The translations under genes were made by a program, and so were the position numbers. 64,000 bases of DNA from Nitrospira sp. Ga0074138 (lineage in GTDB: Bacteria; Nitrospirota; Nitrospiria; Nitrospirales; Nitrospiraceae): positions 142,212 to 206,211 of the forward strand of contig LNDU01000027.1 in assembly GCA_001464735.1 (NCBI GenBank). Reading direction: 5' to 3'. Shown here one piece after another: positions 41,379 through 50,337 of this stretch; within the stretch, counting starts at the first letter, position 1, and every line of letters begins with the position of its first letter. The notes under the pieces are model-generated. The model saw only the letters and a list, made by a program, of their open reading frames with translations, was not told where the DNA came from and did no database searches.

Positions 41379-41452
41379 AACGACTCAGTGCACTGTTCAT
41401 GCTGAACGTGACGCGTCCTCTAGTAGCTGAAGGCGAGCCAAAGACAGGAAGA

Positions 41453-42604
41453 ATGCCACGCGCACTCGTCATCCAACTGGCACGATTGGGGGATCTAGTG
41501 CAATCGCTACCGATGATTACGCAGCTCAGCGCGCGTCATCCCGAGACACAGTTTGATCTCCTCTGTCCGTCTCAACTTGCCGAGGTGGGGCGTCTGTTAC
41601 CGGGCATTGAAAAGGTCCTCAAGTGGGATGGAGCGGCCTGGCAGCGTCGGGCGATGGCTGCCCAGCAGGACTTGCGAGTGGAGCATCTGGTGGAGATCGA
41701 TACCACATTGATGGCATTGGCACCGGACCGGTACGACTGTGCCTATGTCCTCAATCAACATCGTCGGGCGCTGGTGGCCGGCTCCTTACTGGCTCGAGAA
41801 GTGAAAGGACCATTGCTGCATGGGCCGCTCGGTAAGGCGTTGACGCCTTGGGCCGCCTACGTACGCGATGTGGCGCAGCGTCGGCTGGGGCAGCGTGTGC
41901 ACCTGGCTGATGCTTTCTGCGGGCTCTGTGGAGTCTCTCCGCCAGGTCGTGTTGTCACGCTTGATCCACCGGCTGTCCGATTGCCTGACGATTTGGAACC
42001 GATCGGCAAACACGGTGCTCCATGGATCGCGCTCATCGTGGGAGCAGGGGAGACCGAGCGGTGTGTGCCCGTAGAGGTCTGGCGCCGATTGGTGGCCTCA
42101 TTTCTTGCGTCCACGCCGCAGGGTCGTGTGGTGCTTGTCGGAACAGAGCGTGAACGAGCCGCAGACATTCAAGCGCCGCTGCCTCCATCGGTCCTGGGTC
42201 GGATTTGGGACACGACGGGTCGCACATCGCTGTCGCAGCTTGCTGCCATTCTCGCTCGTTGCCATAGAGTCGTCGGCTCGGACACAGGTCCCCTCCATCT
42301 CGCGGCGGCGCTGGGCAGGCCGGTGATCGGTTGGTATTTTGCGCGGGCACGGGTCCATGAAACTGGACCGTATGGTTTCCATCATGTCGTGTGGCAGGCT
42401 GAAGAGATGAGGAGTGAAACCTGGCCGGTCGATGAAACCGTCGCGGCGGTATTAGAACAGGAGCACCATGCACCGGTTGGCTGGAGTGTATGGACGAGCC
42501 ACTGCGATACATGGGGTGCCTACTATTCGCCGGTCGGCCAAGCCGCCATCCCACCGCGTGAACGGGAAGCGCTTTGGCATGAACTGGAGCCGGCCCTCTC
42601 ATGA
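41453..42604 (+). CDS. GT9 (heptosyltransferase-like) glycosyltransferase
   Basis: GT9 enzymes transfer heptose-type sugars. The 383-residue product starts with the family motif ALVIQLARLGDLVQSLPMIT and carries the C-terminal nucleotide-sugar site (GSDTGPLHLAAALGRPVIGW). ATG 41453 matches the family N-terminus and has AGGAAG close by; the frame is open further upstream into the previous gene. It overlaps the next gene by four bases (ATGA). Context suggests filament glycosylation rather than LPS core work, but LPS cannot be excluded. Confidence 0.82.
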   Translation: MPRALVIQLARLGDLVQSLPMITQLSARHPETQFDLLCPSQLAEVGRLLPGIEKVLKWDGAAWQRRAMAAQQDLRVEHLVEIDTTLMALAPDRYDCAYVLNQHRRALVAGSLLAREVKGPLLHGPLGKALTPWAAYVRDVAQRRLGQRVHLADAFCGLCGVSPPGRVVTLDPPAVRLPDDLEPIGKHGAPWIALIVGAGETERCVPVEVWRRLVASFLASTPQGRVVLVGTERERAADIQAPLPPSVLGRIWDTTGRTSLSQLAAILARCHRVVGSDTGPLHLAAALGRPVIGWYFARARVHETGPYGFHHVVWQAEEMRSETWPVDETVAAVLEQEHHAPVGWSVWTSHCDTWGAYYSPVGQAAIPPREREALWHELEPALS

Positions 42605-44418
42605 ACTATCTGGCGCAGAATCTCGAAGGCCTTCGTGAACGTTATCCAGCGCTTGTCCAAGCCGTGCGGGAGAACCCGGGCGGTCTGCTGACAATCGTGC
42701 CATCTCGGGAGGGGAGTCCATCGGCGACGCATGAAGGGCGATGGGTTCACAGCGGATACGATCCGTGTAGAGAAGCTCAAGCCTGGGCCGAAGCGCAACT
42801 GCTCGAATGGAAAGCGGGCGAACTCGGGGTCGTGCTCGGTGTCGGCTTGCTCTATCACGTCGAAGCCTTGATCGCCCGAAAGCCGCAAGGGGCGAGGCTA
42901 GCGGTCGTTGTGCCCAATGTCGCTGCGTTCAAGGATGCCGCGTCAACCAGGCCGATGGAGGCCTGGATCAACCGGGTCGAATGGGTGTGGGGAATGCCAG
43001 TGGTCATGGCCGAGCAGCTGGCCACGAAGTCTGCGCCGCTCCGTTTCATGACGTATGGGCCAGCTGCTTATCTGCACGCCGATACCCATCGTGACTTGGA
43101 AGCGGAGCTCCGACGAATCGTTGCGGCCAAGCAGGGTGGCCGACTTCATGTCACCGTCGTCGGGCCGATCTATGGCGGCTCGCTCCCGATTGCCCGCCAC
43201 ACGGTTGCGGCACTGGAATCGCTGGGCCATCGGGTCAGCTGGCTGGATCAGAGCCTGCATCAGGCGAGCTACGAGCAGTTTGCATCCTGCCGGGAGCCAC
43301 GGCATCGTCTCACGATGCAAAGCCGGTTCGCCGATCTGTTGAGTTTGGGTGTGATAACGAGTCTCGCCGAAGATCCTCCGGATCTTGTGTTGGCGCTCGC
43401 GCAGGCGCCGTTGAATCTCGCGGTACTCGAGCATCTGCGCAAAAAGAAATTTCTCACCGCGATGTGGTTCGTCGAAAACTACCGGCATCTGACTTATTGG
43501 CAGCAATTGGCGGGTGGGTATGACTATTGGTTCGTCATCCAGCAAGCGTCGTGTTTCGAAGCCCTGAAGCGAGCGGGTGCGCGTCAGGTCCACTACCTGC
43601 CGATGGCCGCCGATCCCGCCTTGCATCGTCCACTGGAGCTCAGCGAGGCTGAACAGGTCGAATATGGCGCGGATGTGTCGTTTGTCGGAGCGGGCTACGC
43701 TAACCGACGCACGGTGCTTCCAGGATGGCTTTCGAAGGACTGGTCGTTCAAGCTCTGGGGGAATGAATGGGACGGCGCGGATGGTCTGACCTCAGTGCTC
43801 CAGCGCGGCGGCGCCCGCATCGATACCGAGACCTGTATCAAAGTTTTCAATGCCACGGCCGTCAATCTGAATCTTCATTCCTGCGCCGGTGAGGGGCTCG
43901 ATCCGGAGGCGGACTTCGTCAATCCTCGGACGTTCGAATTGGCTGCGTGCGGCGCGTTTCAGCTGGTCGACGAGCGATCACTCTTCCCCGATTTGTTCGC
44001 CCCCAAGGAGATGGTCCGCTTCACCTCGGTGGCCGATGTTCCGTCGCTCACCCATACCTGGCTTGCCGACTCCTCCGGACGGCGTGAAGTCGCTGCCGCG
44101 GCGCGCCGCCGCGTGCTGGCGCAGCACACGTACACACATCGCATGAGTGAGCTGTTGGCGGTGATCGGTATGCACCAGCCGGATCGAATAGGAGCCATGG
44201 TGCGGGGCGATCGTAATGCCGGTGTCTTGGGACAGCGTGCCGATGCGCCGCCTGAGCTTGCGGCGTTGCTCCGACGATTTCTGCCTGGCCAACGCGTGGA
44301 ACTCAAGGATGTGGCGGCCCAGATCAAGGCGAAAGGTGCCGGTCGGGAACTGGCACGAGAAGAGTTGCTGATTCTGATGTTAGACAGTTATCGGGCGGAA
44401 ACGAGGGATCTCGTATGA
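42601..44418 (+). CDS. CgeB-type glycosyltransferase
   Basis: The 605-residue product resembles the CgeB/DUF3880 glycosyltransferases found near flagellin genes. It has an N-terminal domain with LGVVLGVGLLYHVEALIA, a central Rossmann segment (FLTAMWFVENYRHLTYWQ, then HYLPMAADPALHRPLE) and a C-terminal GT-B half (DVSFVGAGYANRRTVLPGWL; NLNLHSCAGEGLDPEADFVN; RTFELAACGAFQLVDERSL). Coupled by overlap to the upstream GT9 gene. Sugar and acceptor are unknown. Confidence 0.8.
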   Translation: MNYLAQNLEGLRERYPALVQAVRENPGGLLTIVPSREGSPSATHEGRWVHSGYDPCREAQAWAEAQLLEWKAGELGVVLGVGLLYHVEALIARKPQGARLAVVVPNVAAFKDAASTRPMEAWINRVEWVWGMPVVMAEQLATKSAPLRFMTYGPAAYLHADTHRDLEAELRRIVAAKQGGRLHVTVVGPIYGGSLPIARHTVAALESLGHRVSWLDQSLHQASYEQFASCREPRHRLTMQSRFADLLSLGVITSLAEDPPDLVLALAQAPLNLAVLEHLRKKKFLTAMWFVENYRHLTYWQQLAGGYDYWFVIQQASCFEALKRAGARQVHYLPMAADPALHRPLELSEAEQVEYGADVSFVGAGYANRRTVLPGWLSKDWSFKLWGNEWDGADGLTSVLQRGGARIDTETCIKVFNATAVNLNLHSCAGEGLDPEADFVNPRTFELAACGAFQLVDERSLFPDLFAPKEMVRFTSVADVPSLTHTWLADSSGRREVAAAARRRVLAQHTYTHRMSELLAVIGMHQPDRIGAMVRGDRNAGVLGQRADAPPELAALLRRFLPGQRVELKDVAAQIKAKGAGRELAREELLILMLDSYRAETRDLV

Positions 44419-44497
44419 GACGGTGTTGCGAGTTGCGGGTTTCTCGTGTCGCATCGACCACGGAACATGAAACTCGAGCTCGCTACCTGGCTAGAGA

Positions 44498-46168
44498 ATG
44501 AAAATGAAGCAAGTATTGATTTTGAACATCACTCGCATGGGGGATCTCGTGCAGATGGGCGCCCTGTTGGCACGTCTCCGGGAAGAATGGCCTGGTGTGG
44601 CGGTGGACCTTGTGGTCGATCGACAATTCGCCGCCGTGGCCTCCATGTTGAACGGCTTACGAGACATCATTGCCTATGATTTTCATGCGTTGATCGATGA
44701 GGGTCGTGCCTGCGTCAAAGATACTGTCGTGCTGTATCGAGAGGTTGCGACATGGGCCGGAGACTTGAGTCAACGCCGCTACGACCGCATCGTCAATCTG
44801 ACGTTCAACCGGCCCAGCGCACTGCTGGCTGAGTATGTCGGTGCTCCTGATATCCGAGGTGCGCGGAGCGCGTGGGATGGTGGGACGGTCATCGACAATC
44901 CCTGGATGGCGTACTTCACCGATATTCATCAGATTCGCCGGATCAATCGTTTCAACCTCGTCGACGTCTATGCGATGGGTGGGAGTAGACCGGGCGCGTT
45001 TGCGCCATTGTGTGTGACGGCTCCGGTCGAAAACACCGATTGGGCGAGGCGTTTTCTTTCAAGCTCGGGTGGGCCGGATAGCAAATGGATTGCGGTCCAA
45101 GCAGGGGCGAGTGACGTCATGAAGGCCTGGCGGCCACAGCATTTCGGTGTGACGTTGGCCCGGTTCAGCACACAGTGGGATGGCGGCATTCTGTTCGTCG
45201 GATCGCCCTCGGAACAGGGCACGATCGCCGAGGTCATCCGGACTTATCGAGAGGCGGGTGGGCGCAGCGCGATTAAGAATGCCGCAGGGCACACGACGCT
45301 GGCACAGCTCGTCGCGCTCCTGGCGGACTGTAGACTATTGCTCACGAACGACACGGGGCCGATGCATTTGGCCGTGGGCGTGCAGACTCCGGTCATTGAT
45401 CTATCGGTCGGCCATGTGGATTTTCAGGAGACCGGTCCGTACGGGCCGGGGCATTGGGTGATGCAACCGGATCTGGAGTGCGCGCCCTGCGGATTTGAGC
45501 AGGTCTGTTCGCACCATGCTTGTAAAGAACGACTCCCAATCGATGCGGTCGCTGCTGTCATGCAGCATGTGGCGGGGCAGGGACCGTTGCCCGTGGCCGT
45601 GCCAGGCTATCGTTTATATCGATCGGGCGTCGATGCAGATCAATTGGGTAGTTATGAACTCGTCTCCGGCCACGAAGATGCAGCGGTAGCCTGGTATGCA
45701 GCCTTCTGGCGCCGCTGCTGGTATGAATCGTTCACCGGCCACCCGAGTCGTCTACCGGCACTCAGCAGTCTTGCTCCGGACCGCGACGAAGAAGTGGCCT
45801 GTATTCGGGCGATGATGCCGATGCTTGAGAGTCTCTGCCGACGGGCCGACCACATCGTTCGGCTGACCGGGCAGATGCCACTTCCAGTCCCAGCCATCCA
45901 AGCGCTGCAGCGGACACAAATGGAGGAGCGTCAGAAGGTTGCTCGGGCCGCTGAGTCAACGTGGGCCACAAAACCGCTCATTACAGCGGCGCTTCGCCTC
46001 TTGTATCAGGATAATGTGCAAGGGGTGGAGCGAATGGCGAGACATCACGCGGCAGCCTATCAGCGCTGGCGCCGCGAGACGGAATTCGTGGCGTCGCGTC
46101 TTGCATCCGCGCCGGAGGCGGCCGTTCCACTTGCCATAGCACCTATCTCATATGCCGGTATCGAATGA
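44498..46168 (+). CDS. Second GT9 (heptosyltransferase-like) protein, extended
   Basis: The 556-residue product begins VLILNITRMGDLVQMGALLA and has the GT9 signature TNDTGPMHLAVGVQTPVIDL and the following GPYGPGHWVMQPDLECAPCG. A cysteine-rich segment follows (CAPCGFEQVCSHHACKERLP), as in related modification enzymes. The C-terminal ~190 residues are an extra, mostly helical region. It overlaps the following gene or abuts it and continues the cassette. Confidence 0.8.
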   Translation: MKMKQVLILNITRMGDLVQMGALLARLREEWPGVAVDLVVDRQFAAVASMLNGLRDIIAYDFHALIDEGRACVKDTVVLYREVATWAGDLSQRRYDRIVNLTFNRPSALLAEYVGAPDIRGARSAWDGGTVIDNPWMAYFTDIHQIRRINRFNLVDVYAMGGSRPGAFAPLCVTAPVENTDWARRFLSSSGGPDSKWIAVQAGASDVMKAWRPQHFGVTLARFSTQWDGGILFVGSPSEQGTIAEVIRTYREAGGRSAIKNAAGHTTLAQLVALLADCRLLLTNDTGPMHLAVGVQTPVIDLSVGHVDFQETGPYGPGHWVMQPDLECAPCGFEQVCSHHACKERLPIDAVAAVMQHVAGQGPLPVAVPGYRLYRSGVDADQLGSYELVSGHEDAAVAWYAAFWRRCWYESFTGHPSRLPALSSLAPDRDEEVACIRAMMPMLESLCRRADHIVRLTGQMPLPVPAIQALQRTQMEERQKVARAAESTWATKPLITAALRLLYQDNVQGVERMARHHAAAYQRWRRETEFVASRLASAPEAAVPLAIAPISYAGIE

Positions 46169-46182
46169 GAGGAGACCGACCC

Positions 46183-46710
46183 ATGCAGATCATGCTTGAT
46201 CAAGACCACTGGGAAGTCGACGCACCGTTGACGATGGAACAGGTGCTGATGGAGGTCAGCGAACGCGCTCATGCCCGAGCTCGTATGGTTACCAAGCTGC
46301 AGCTCGATCAGCGCAGGATTACCGACCGTGACTTGGACCCTGCGTTTCTCGCTGAATCGGTCGTACGCTTTCAGCAGCTGACGGCGGTGTCGCAGCCGAT
46401 GCCGGAGCTCATACGGGCTGCCGAAGGGTCCATCAGGAAGTACGCAGAGACGCTACGTACGGAGGGGAGGGCCTTGCTCTCGCCGTTGCGATTCGGACCA
46501 TTGCGGTTCTCTTCACTCGACGCCTGGCTGGGGCAGCTCGCAGATTACCTCGAGTTCGTCGATGGGGCTTCGGCCGCGATGGAGGCAGGAACCGGGGCCT
46601 CGACGGTGGCGCCTTGGGTGCAACAGCTATTGGAGGCGCGAGCGGCTCGAGACCTCGTTCGTTTGGCGGACCTCTTAGAGTACGAAATTTTACCGCGATT
46701 GGAGATCTAG
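46183..46710 (+). CDS. Hypothetical protein at the end of the glycosylation cassette
   Basis: A 175-residue product I do not recognise. It is largely helical, with a short beta start (MQIMLDQDHWEVDAP), a basic-acidic helix (MEQVLMEVSERAHARARMVT) and Leu/Ala-rich later helices (LLEARAARDLVRLADLLEYE). ATG 46183 has GAGGAG upstream and lies 14 bases after the GT9 stop. No signal or membrane helix is visible. Its position between glycosyltransferases and fliC suggests a soluble accessory, possibly a chaperone or export helper; that is a guess from context. Confidence 0.7.
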   Translation: MQIMLDQDHWEVDAPLTMEQVLMEVSERAHARARMVTKLQLDQRRITDRDLDPAFLAESVVRFQQLTAVSQPMPELIRAAEGSIRKYAETLRTEGRALLSPLRFGPLRFSSLDAWLGQLADYLEFVDGASAAMEAGTGASTVAPWVQQLLEARAARDLVRLADLLEYEILPRLEI

Positions 46711-46775
46711 TGGTAACGGCAGATTGGTGTCCGTTGGCACCGGCTCGGCCTATTCCTGTTCGATTGGTGCGGGGC

Positions 46776-46802
46776 TCAAGTCCCTCTTGATTCAGCCGAT
46801 AA
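46776..46802 (+). promoter_or_regulatory. Sigma-28-type promoter of fliC
   Basis: TCAAGTCC-N11-GCCGATAA carries the full FliA -10 element. The leader to fliC is about 95 bases, long enough to hold regulatory structure, and includes AAGGAGGAAGG just before the start codon. The spacer is one base shorter than at the other sites in the window. Confidence 0.7.
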
Positions 46803-46904
46803 GGCAACCAGACCCGCTCACAGCTATGAGCTGGGCACGCGCTTCTGCACGGATGCTGGAGGCGAACAGGCTGATCAAGTTTTTGTCTCAAGGAGGAAGG
46901 GGCT

Positions 46905-47729
46905 ATGGCAATTATCGTTAACAACAATCCCGCATCGATCTCGGCCCAGCGCAACCTGGGTGTGAGTACGGCAAGCTTGGGTCGCTCGGTCGAGCGCCTG
47001 TCGTCCGGCCTCCGTATCACCCGCGCCGCCGATGATGCAGCCGGTCTCGGATTGTCCGAAACCTTGCGGGCGCACATCCGCAGCATCAACCAGGCCGTTC
47101 GGAACTCATCGGACGGCATCAGTCTGACGCAGGTCGCCGACGGCGCGGCGTCCACGATCGGTAACTTGTTGGGCAGGCTCCGGGAACTGGCGTCGCAGTC
47201 CTCCAGCGGCACGGTGGGCGCCACCGAACGGTCATACATCGATCAGGAGTTCGTGGCGCTGCGTTCGGAAATCGACCGCATTGCGACGGTGACCGAATTC
47301 AACGGACAAGCCTTGACCAGCGGAAGCTCGATCAGCTTCAGTATTCAGGTCGGGTTCAAGAGCGGAACGGGCAACACGTTATCCATGGATCTGAACCAAC
47401 TGACGATTTCCTCGCTGGGGATCAGCAGTGTGAACGTGTCCACATCGGCCAATGCGCAGAGCGCGCTGGGCAATATCGATAGCGCCATCAGCTCTGTGGC
47501 AACCGCTCGCGCCGAATATGGGTCGCTCCAGAATCGGTTCGAAGCGACGATCGCGAATCTCGAGGTGTCGAGCGAGAATCTTACGGCGGCCGAATCGCGG
47601 ATCCGCGATGCGGACATCGCCTATGAGACCTCGCAGTTTACCAAGAACCAGGTCCTGGTGCAGACAGGTATCGCCGTGCTCGCGCAGGCGAATACGCTGC
47701 CGCAGCAGGCACTGGCATTACTCCAGTAG
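46905..47729 (+). CDS. fliC: Flagellin FliC
   Basis: FliC is the filament subunit. The 274-residue product has the complete conserved N-terminal (SLGRSVERLSSGLRITRAAD, then GLGLSETLRAHIRSINQAVR) and C-terminal D0/D1 helices (ENLTAAESRIRDADIAYETS, then VLAQANTLPQQALALL). The surface-exposed middle is very short, near the minimal flagellin size. It contains many Ser and Thr (TSGSSISFSIQ; VNVSTSANAQS) that could be O-glycosylated by the enzymes encoded upstream. It is the only flagellin in the window. Confidence 0.98.
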   Translation: MAIIVNNNPASISAQRNLGVSTASLGRSVERLSSGLRITRAADDAAGLGLSETLRAHIRSINQAVRNSSDGISLTQVADGAASTIGNLLGRLRELASQSSSGTVGATERSYIDQEFVALRSEIDRIATVTEFNGQALTSGSSISFSIQVGFKSGTGNTLSMDLNQLTISSLGISSVNVSTSANAQSALGNIDSAISSVATARAEYGSLQNRFEATIANLEVSSENLTAAESRIRDADIAYETSQFTKNQVLVQTGIAVLAQANTLPQQALALLQ

Positions 47730-47740
47730 TAACAGACTAT

Positions 47741-47775
47741 CGGAGCCGCGTCTCTTCATGAGGGGCGCGGCCCCG
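47741..47775 (+). terminator. GC-rich hairpin after fliC
   Basis: CGGAGCCGCG (47741-47750) pairs with CGCGGCCCCG (47766-47775) with one mismatch, and part of the loop can also pair. It starts 12 bases after the fliC stop. There is no T-run; it may stabilise the abundant fliC mRNA or attenuate readthrough into flaG-fliD. Confidence 0.5.
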
Positions 47776-47797
47776 ATAGATTCGTGCGGAGGCTGCC

Positions 47798-48160
47798 ATG
47801 ATACACAGCGTTACACCAAAGGCAGATCTTCGGGTTGAACGCATTCGTGGAGAAGAACCATCGGGTGCGGTGGGACAAAAGCCGAAGGTAGGAAAAGAGG
47901 ATGCAGAAGAACACTCAACTTCTCAGACATCCGCTGATCGGTCCAAGATCGATCAGGTGGCAACCAGGGTCAACGAGGTCCTGAGCCAGGCGGATCCACA
48001 GCTCAGGATCAGAGTGGACAATGAAACCGAACGAGTCGTCGTGAAGGTGGTCGAGCAGGAATCCGGCGAAGTGATTCGCCAGATTCCACCCGAAGAGCTG
48101 CTGGAGCTGGAAAAGTACCTATCAAGCCTGAAAGGGCTGCTGTTGCAGGAACATGCATAG
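47798..48160 (+). CDS. flaG: FlaG family protein
   Basis: FlaG is a small protein encoded between fliC and fliD that influences filament length. The 120-residue product has a variable hydrophilic N-terminus and the conserved C-terminal domain (RVNEVLSQADPQLRIRVD, then VVKVVEQESGEVIRQIPPEE). The position just before fliD is the usual one. Confidence 0.9.
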   Translation: MIHSVTPKADLRVERIRGEEPSGAVGQKPKVGKEDAEEHSTSQTSADRSKIDQVATRVNEVLSQADPQLRIRVDNETERVVVKVVEQESGEVIRQIPPEELLELEKYLSSLKGLLLQEHA

Positions 48161-48180
48161 GTCGATCGTGAGGAGCACGC

Positions 48181-49584
48181 ATGGCGTCGATAAGTTTTGG
48201 CGGTCTGGGAAACGGACTTGACTTCGGTCAGGTTGTCGATCAGTTGGTCAAGGCGTCGCGTTTCCCCGTCGATCGGCTTAATACCAAGAAAGCCGATCTC
48301 AATTCAAAATCGACGGACTATGCCACGCTGAGCACAAAGTTGATTGCTCTGCAAAGCACAGCCGACAAAATGCGCCTGACCTCTAACTTTGATCGGTCCA
48401 GTGTATCGGTCAGCGACACGACCGTACTCACAGCAACCGGTTCGTCGTCGGCTATTCAAGGGAGCTACACCGTCAAGGTGACACAACTGGCCCAATCGCA
48501 TCAAATAGCGAATAAGGCGGCGAAAGCTGTCGCGTCGACGACAACTGACATCGTGAGTGGCGGCTCAGGGACGTTCACCTTTCGTGTCGGGAGTGGAATG
48601 AATCAAACCGTCAGTCTGAGCGACACCGCGACAATCGAAGACCTTAAAACCGCCATCAATGACCTCGGTGCAGGTGCCACGGCTTCGGTTGTCAATACCG
48701 GCAGTGAGGCCTCCCCTGCGTACCGGTTGGTGTTGACTTCCACCAGTACTGGAGGCAGCAACGGGATCACAATCGTCTCGGACAATACCGATCTGGATTT
48801 TCTGAACGGCAGCGGTACCGGAGGTACCGATACTCTCCAGGCGGCGCAGGATGCCGTAATCGTTGTCGGTGATCCGAACCTAAGCCCGGTAACGTTTCAG
48901 CGCAGTAGCAACACCATTTCCGACGCTATTTCTGGAGTAACCTTGACGCTGACGAAGACCACCGGTTCAAGTACGATCTCAGTGAATGTCTCACGGGATA
49001 TAGCGGGCGTCAAAACTAACATTACGGCTCTGGCAACCGCCTATAATGATGTGGTCAAGTTCATCAATGAGCGGAATACCTATGATATTACGACCAAGAA
49101 GGGCGGGATCTTTTTCAACGAGCCGACTGTGCGGACTGTGCTCGGCCAACTGAGGACTGCGCTCTCCTCCGTTGTATCGGGATTGACAACCTATACCTCG
49201 GTGGGCGACATCGGGTTTAAAACGGAACGCGACGGCACAGTGACCGTTGAGGATGCCAAGCTCGATGCAGCACTCAGCTCCAATTACACAGCTGTCAAGA
49301 ATCTGTTTGTCAATCAAACCAGCAGCGTCGGCGTTGCGCAGCTGGTCAACGTGGCGGTGGATACGCTTGATGATATTCAATCAGGAGCACTGACGCTGCG
49401 GAAAACGGGCCTTACCAACCAGATCTCAGACCTGACCGACGAAATCGCCAGAAAAGAAGATCTCATCGCGCAGTATGAAGAGCGGCTCCGACGCCAGTAT
49501 GCCGCACTCGACGGGCTGCTTGGACAACTCCAGAGTCAGATCAGCTTCCTTCAGACCAATTCCTCGCTGGCAAGAAAAAATTAG
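48181..49584 (+). CDS. fliD: Filament cap protein FliD (HAP2)
   Basis: FliD forms the pentameric cap that folds and inserts flagellin at the filament tip. The 467-residue product has the N-terminal block (FGGLGNGLDFGQVVDQLVKA), a Flagellin_IN-like module (around residues 115-200), and the C-terminal coiled-coil end (QISDLTDEIARKEDLIAQYE). Length is typical (about 450-480). It is followed by its co-transcribed partners fliS and a fliT-like gene. Confidence 0.96.
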   Translation: MASISFGGLGNGLDFGQVVDQLVKASRFPVDRLNTKKADLNSKSTDYATLSTKLIALQSTADKMRLTSNFDRSSVSVSDTTVLTATGSSSAIQGSYTVKVTQLAQSHQIANKAAKAVASTTTDIVSGGSGTFTFRVGSGMNQTVSLSDTATIEDLKTAINDLGAGATASVVNTGSEASPAYRLVLTSTSTGGSNGITIVSDNTDLDFLNGSGTGGTDTLQAAQDAVIVVGDPNLSPVTFQRSSNTISDAISGVTLTLTKTTGSSTISVNVSRDIAGVKTNITALATAYNDVVKFINERNTYDITTKKGGIFFNEPTVRTVLGQLRTALSSVVSGLTTYTSVGDIGFKTERDGTVTVEDAKLDAALSSNYTAVKNLFVNQTSSVGVAQLVNVAVDTLDDIQSGALTLRKTGLTNQISDLTDEIARKEDLIAQYEERLRRQYAALDGLLGQLQSQISFLQTNSSLARKN

Positions 49585-49605
49585 GAGTGTCCACGGAAAG
49601 GACCT

Positions 49606-49998
49606 ATGCTCACTCAATACACAAACCAGTATCGGCAGACGCAGGTGATGACATCGTCCAGAGTCCAGATCGTCGTGCTGCTCTACGACGCGGCTATCCA
49701 ATCGATTGAACTCGCCCGGGCCGGGATCGAGTCCAATGATCCAAAGGAAAAAGGCCGGTTTCTTGGACGAGCCATTTCCATCATCGGAGAGCTCAATAGT
49801 GTCCTCGATTTCGAACAGGGCGGTGAGATCGCGCGGTCGTTGCACCGCCTCTACGAGTACATGCTCAGCGAACTGGTCACGGCCAATGCCCGCAATGATG
49901 CGCGCCGGCTCGATGGTCCGCATCGTTGCCTGACCACGCTTCGTGAGGGGTGGCGGGAGATCGCGGCGCAGCAGACTCGCCTGGTTGGTGCACGATGA
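49606..49998 (+). CDS. fliS: Flagellin export chaperone FliS
   Basis: FliS wraps the C-terminus of flagellin, preventing early polymerisation and delivering it to FlhA. The 130-residue all-helical product shows the family start (YRQTQVMTSSRVQIVVLLYD, then AAIQSIELARAGIE) and AISIIGELNSVLDFEQGGEI, ALHRLYEYM-like helices and typical length. GGAAAGG lies upstream. Its stop overlaps the next start (ATGA). Confidence 0.96.
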   Translation: MLTQYTNQYRQTQVMTSSRVQIVVLLYDAAIQSIELARAGIESNDPKEKGRFLGRAISIIGELNSVLDFEQGGEIARSLHRLYEYMLSELVTANARNDARRLDGPHRCLTTLREGWREIAAQQTRLVGAR

Positions 49999-50321
49999 AC
50001 TCCACAGGCAGGAATGGTCAGGCGGACATCGTGCGGCTCACGAAGACTGCGGTGGAGGCGGCTGAGCGTGGGCAATGGGATATCGTTGCGCAATGTTATG
50101 GCGAGCGTGGTGCCCTCTTGGCGGCCATGCAGACACCAGTTCGAGAGTCGAGCGAGCTGCTGAAACTCGATGAACAGATCCGCGATCGTGTGCGTACCGT
50201 GCAAGCTGTGTTGGTGTCGTTATTGGGAGAGGCGACGGTGACCGGGCAGCGATTGCACGGCCTCCATCAGCGACTAAGTGGGCAGCCTTCAACCGTTGGG
50301 ACCATATCCATGAAGGCGTAG
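49995..50321 (+). CDS. fliT: FliT-like flagellar chaperone
   Basis: A 108-residue helical protein starting on the fliS stop codon (ATGA overlap at 49995). FliT is the FliD chaperone and, in enterics, a regulator. The sequence (VEAAERGQWDIVAQCYGERG, then LDEQIRDRVRTVQAVLVSLL) fits the loose FliT pattern, 'one turn of helix, W/D, then leucine-rich helices'. Assignment rests mostly on size and position after fliS, because the family is poorly conserved. Confidence 0.7.
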   Translation: MNSTGRNGQADIVRLTKTAVEAAERGQWDIVAQCYGERGALLAAMQTPVRESSELLKLDEQIRDRVRTVQAVLVSLLGEATVTGQRLHGLHQRLSGQPSTVGTISMKA

Positions 50322-50337
50322 CTGGGGGCAGGAACGG

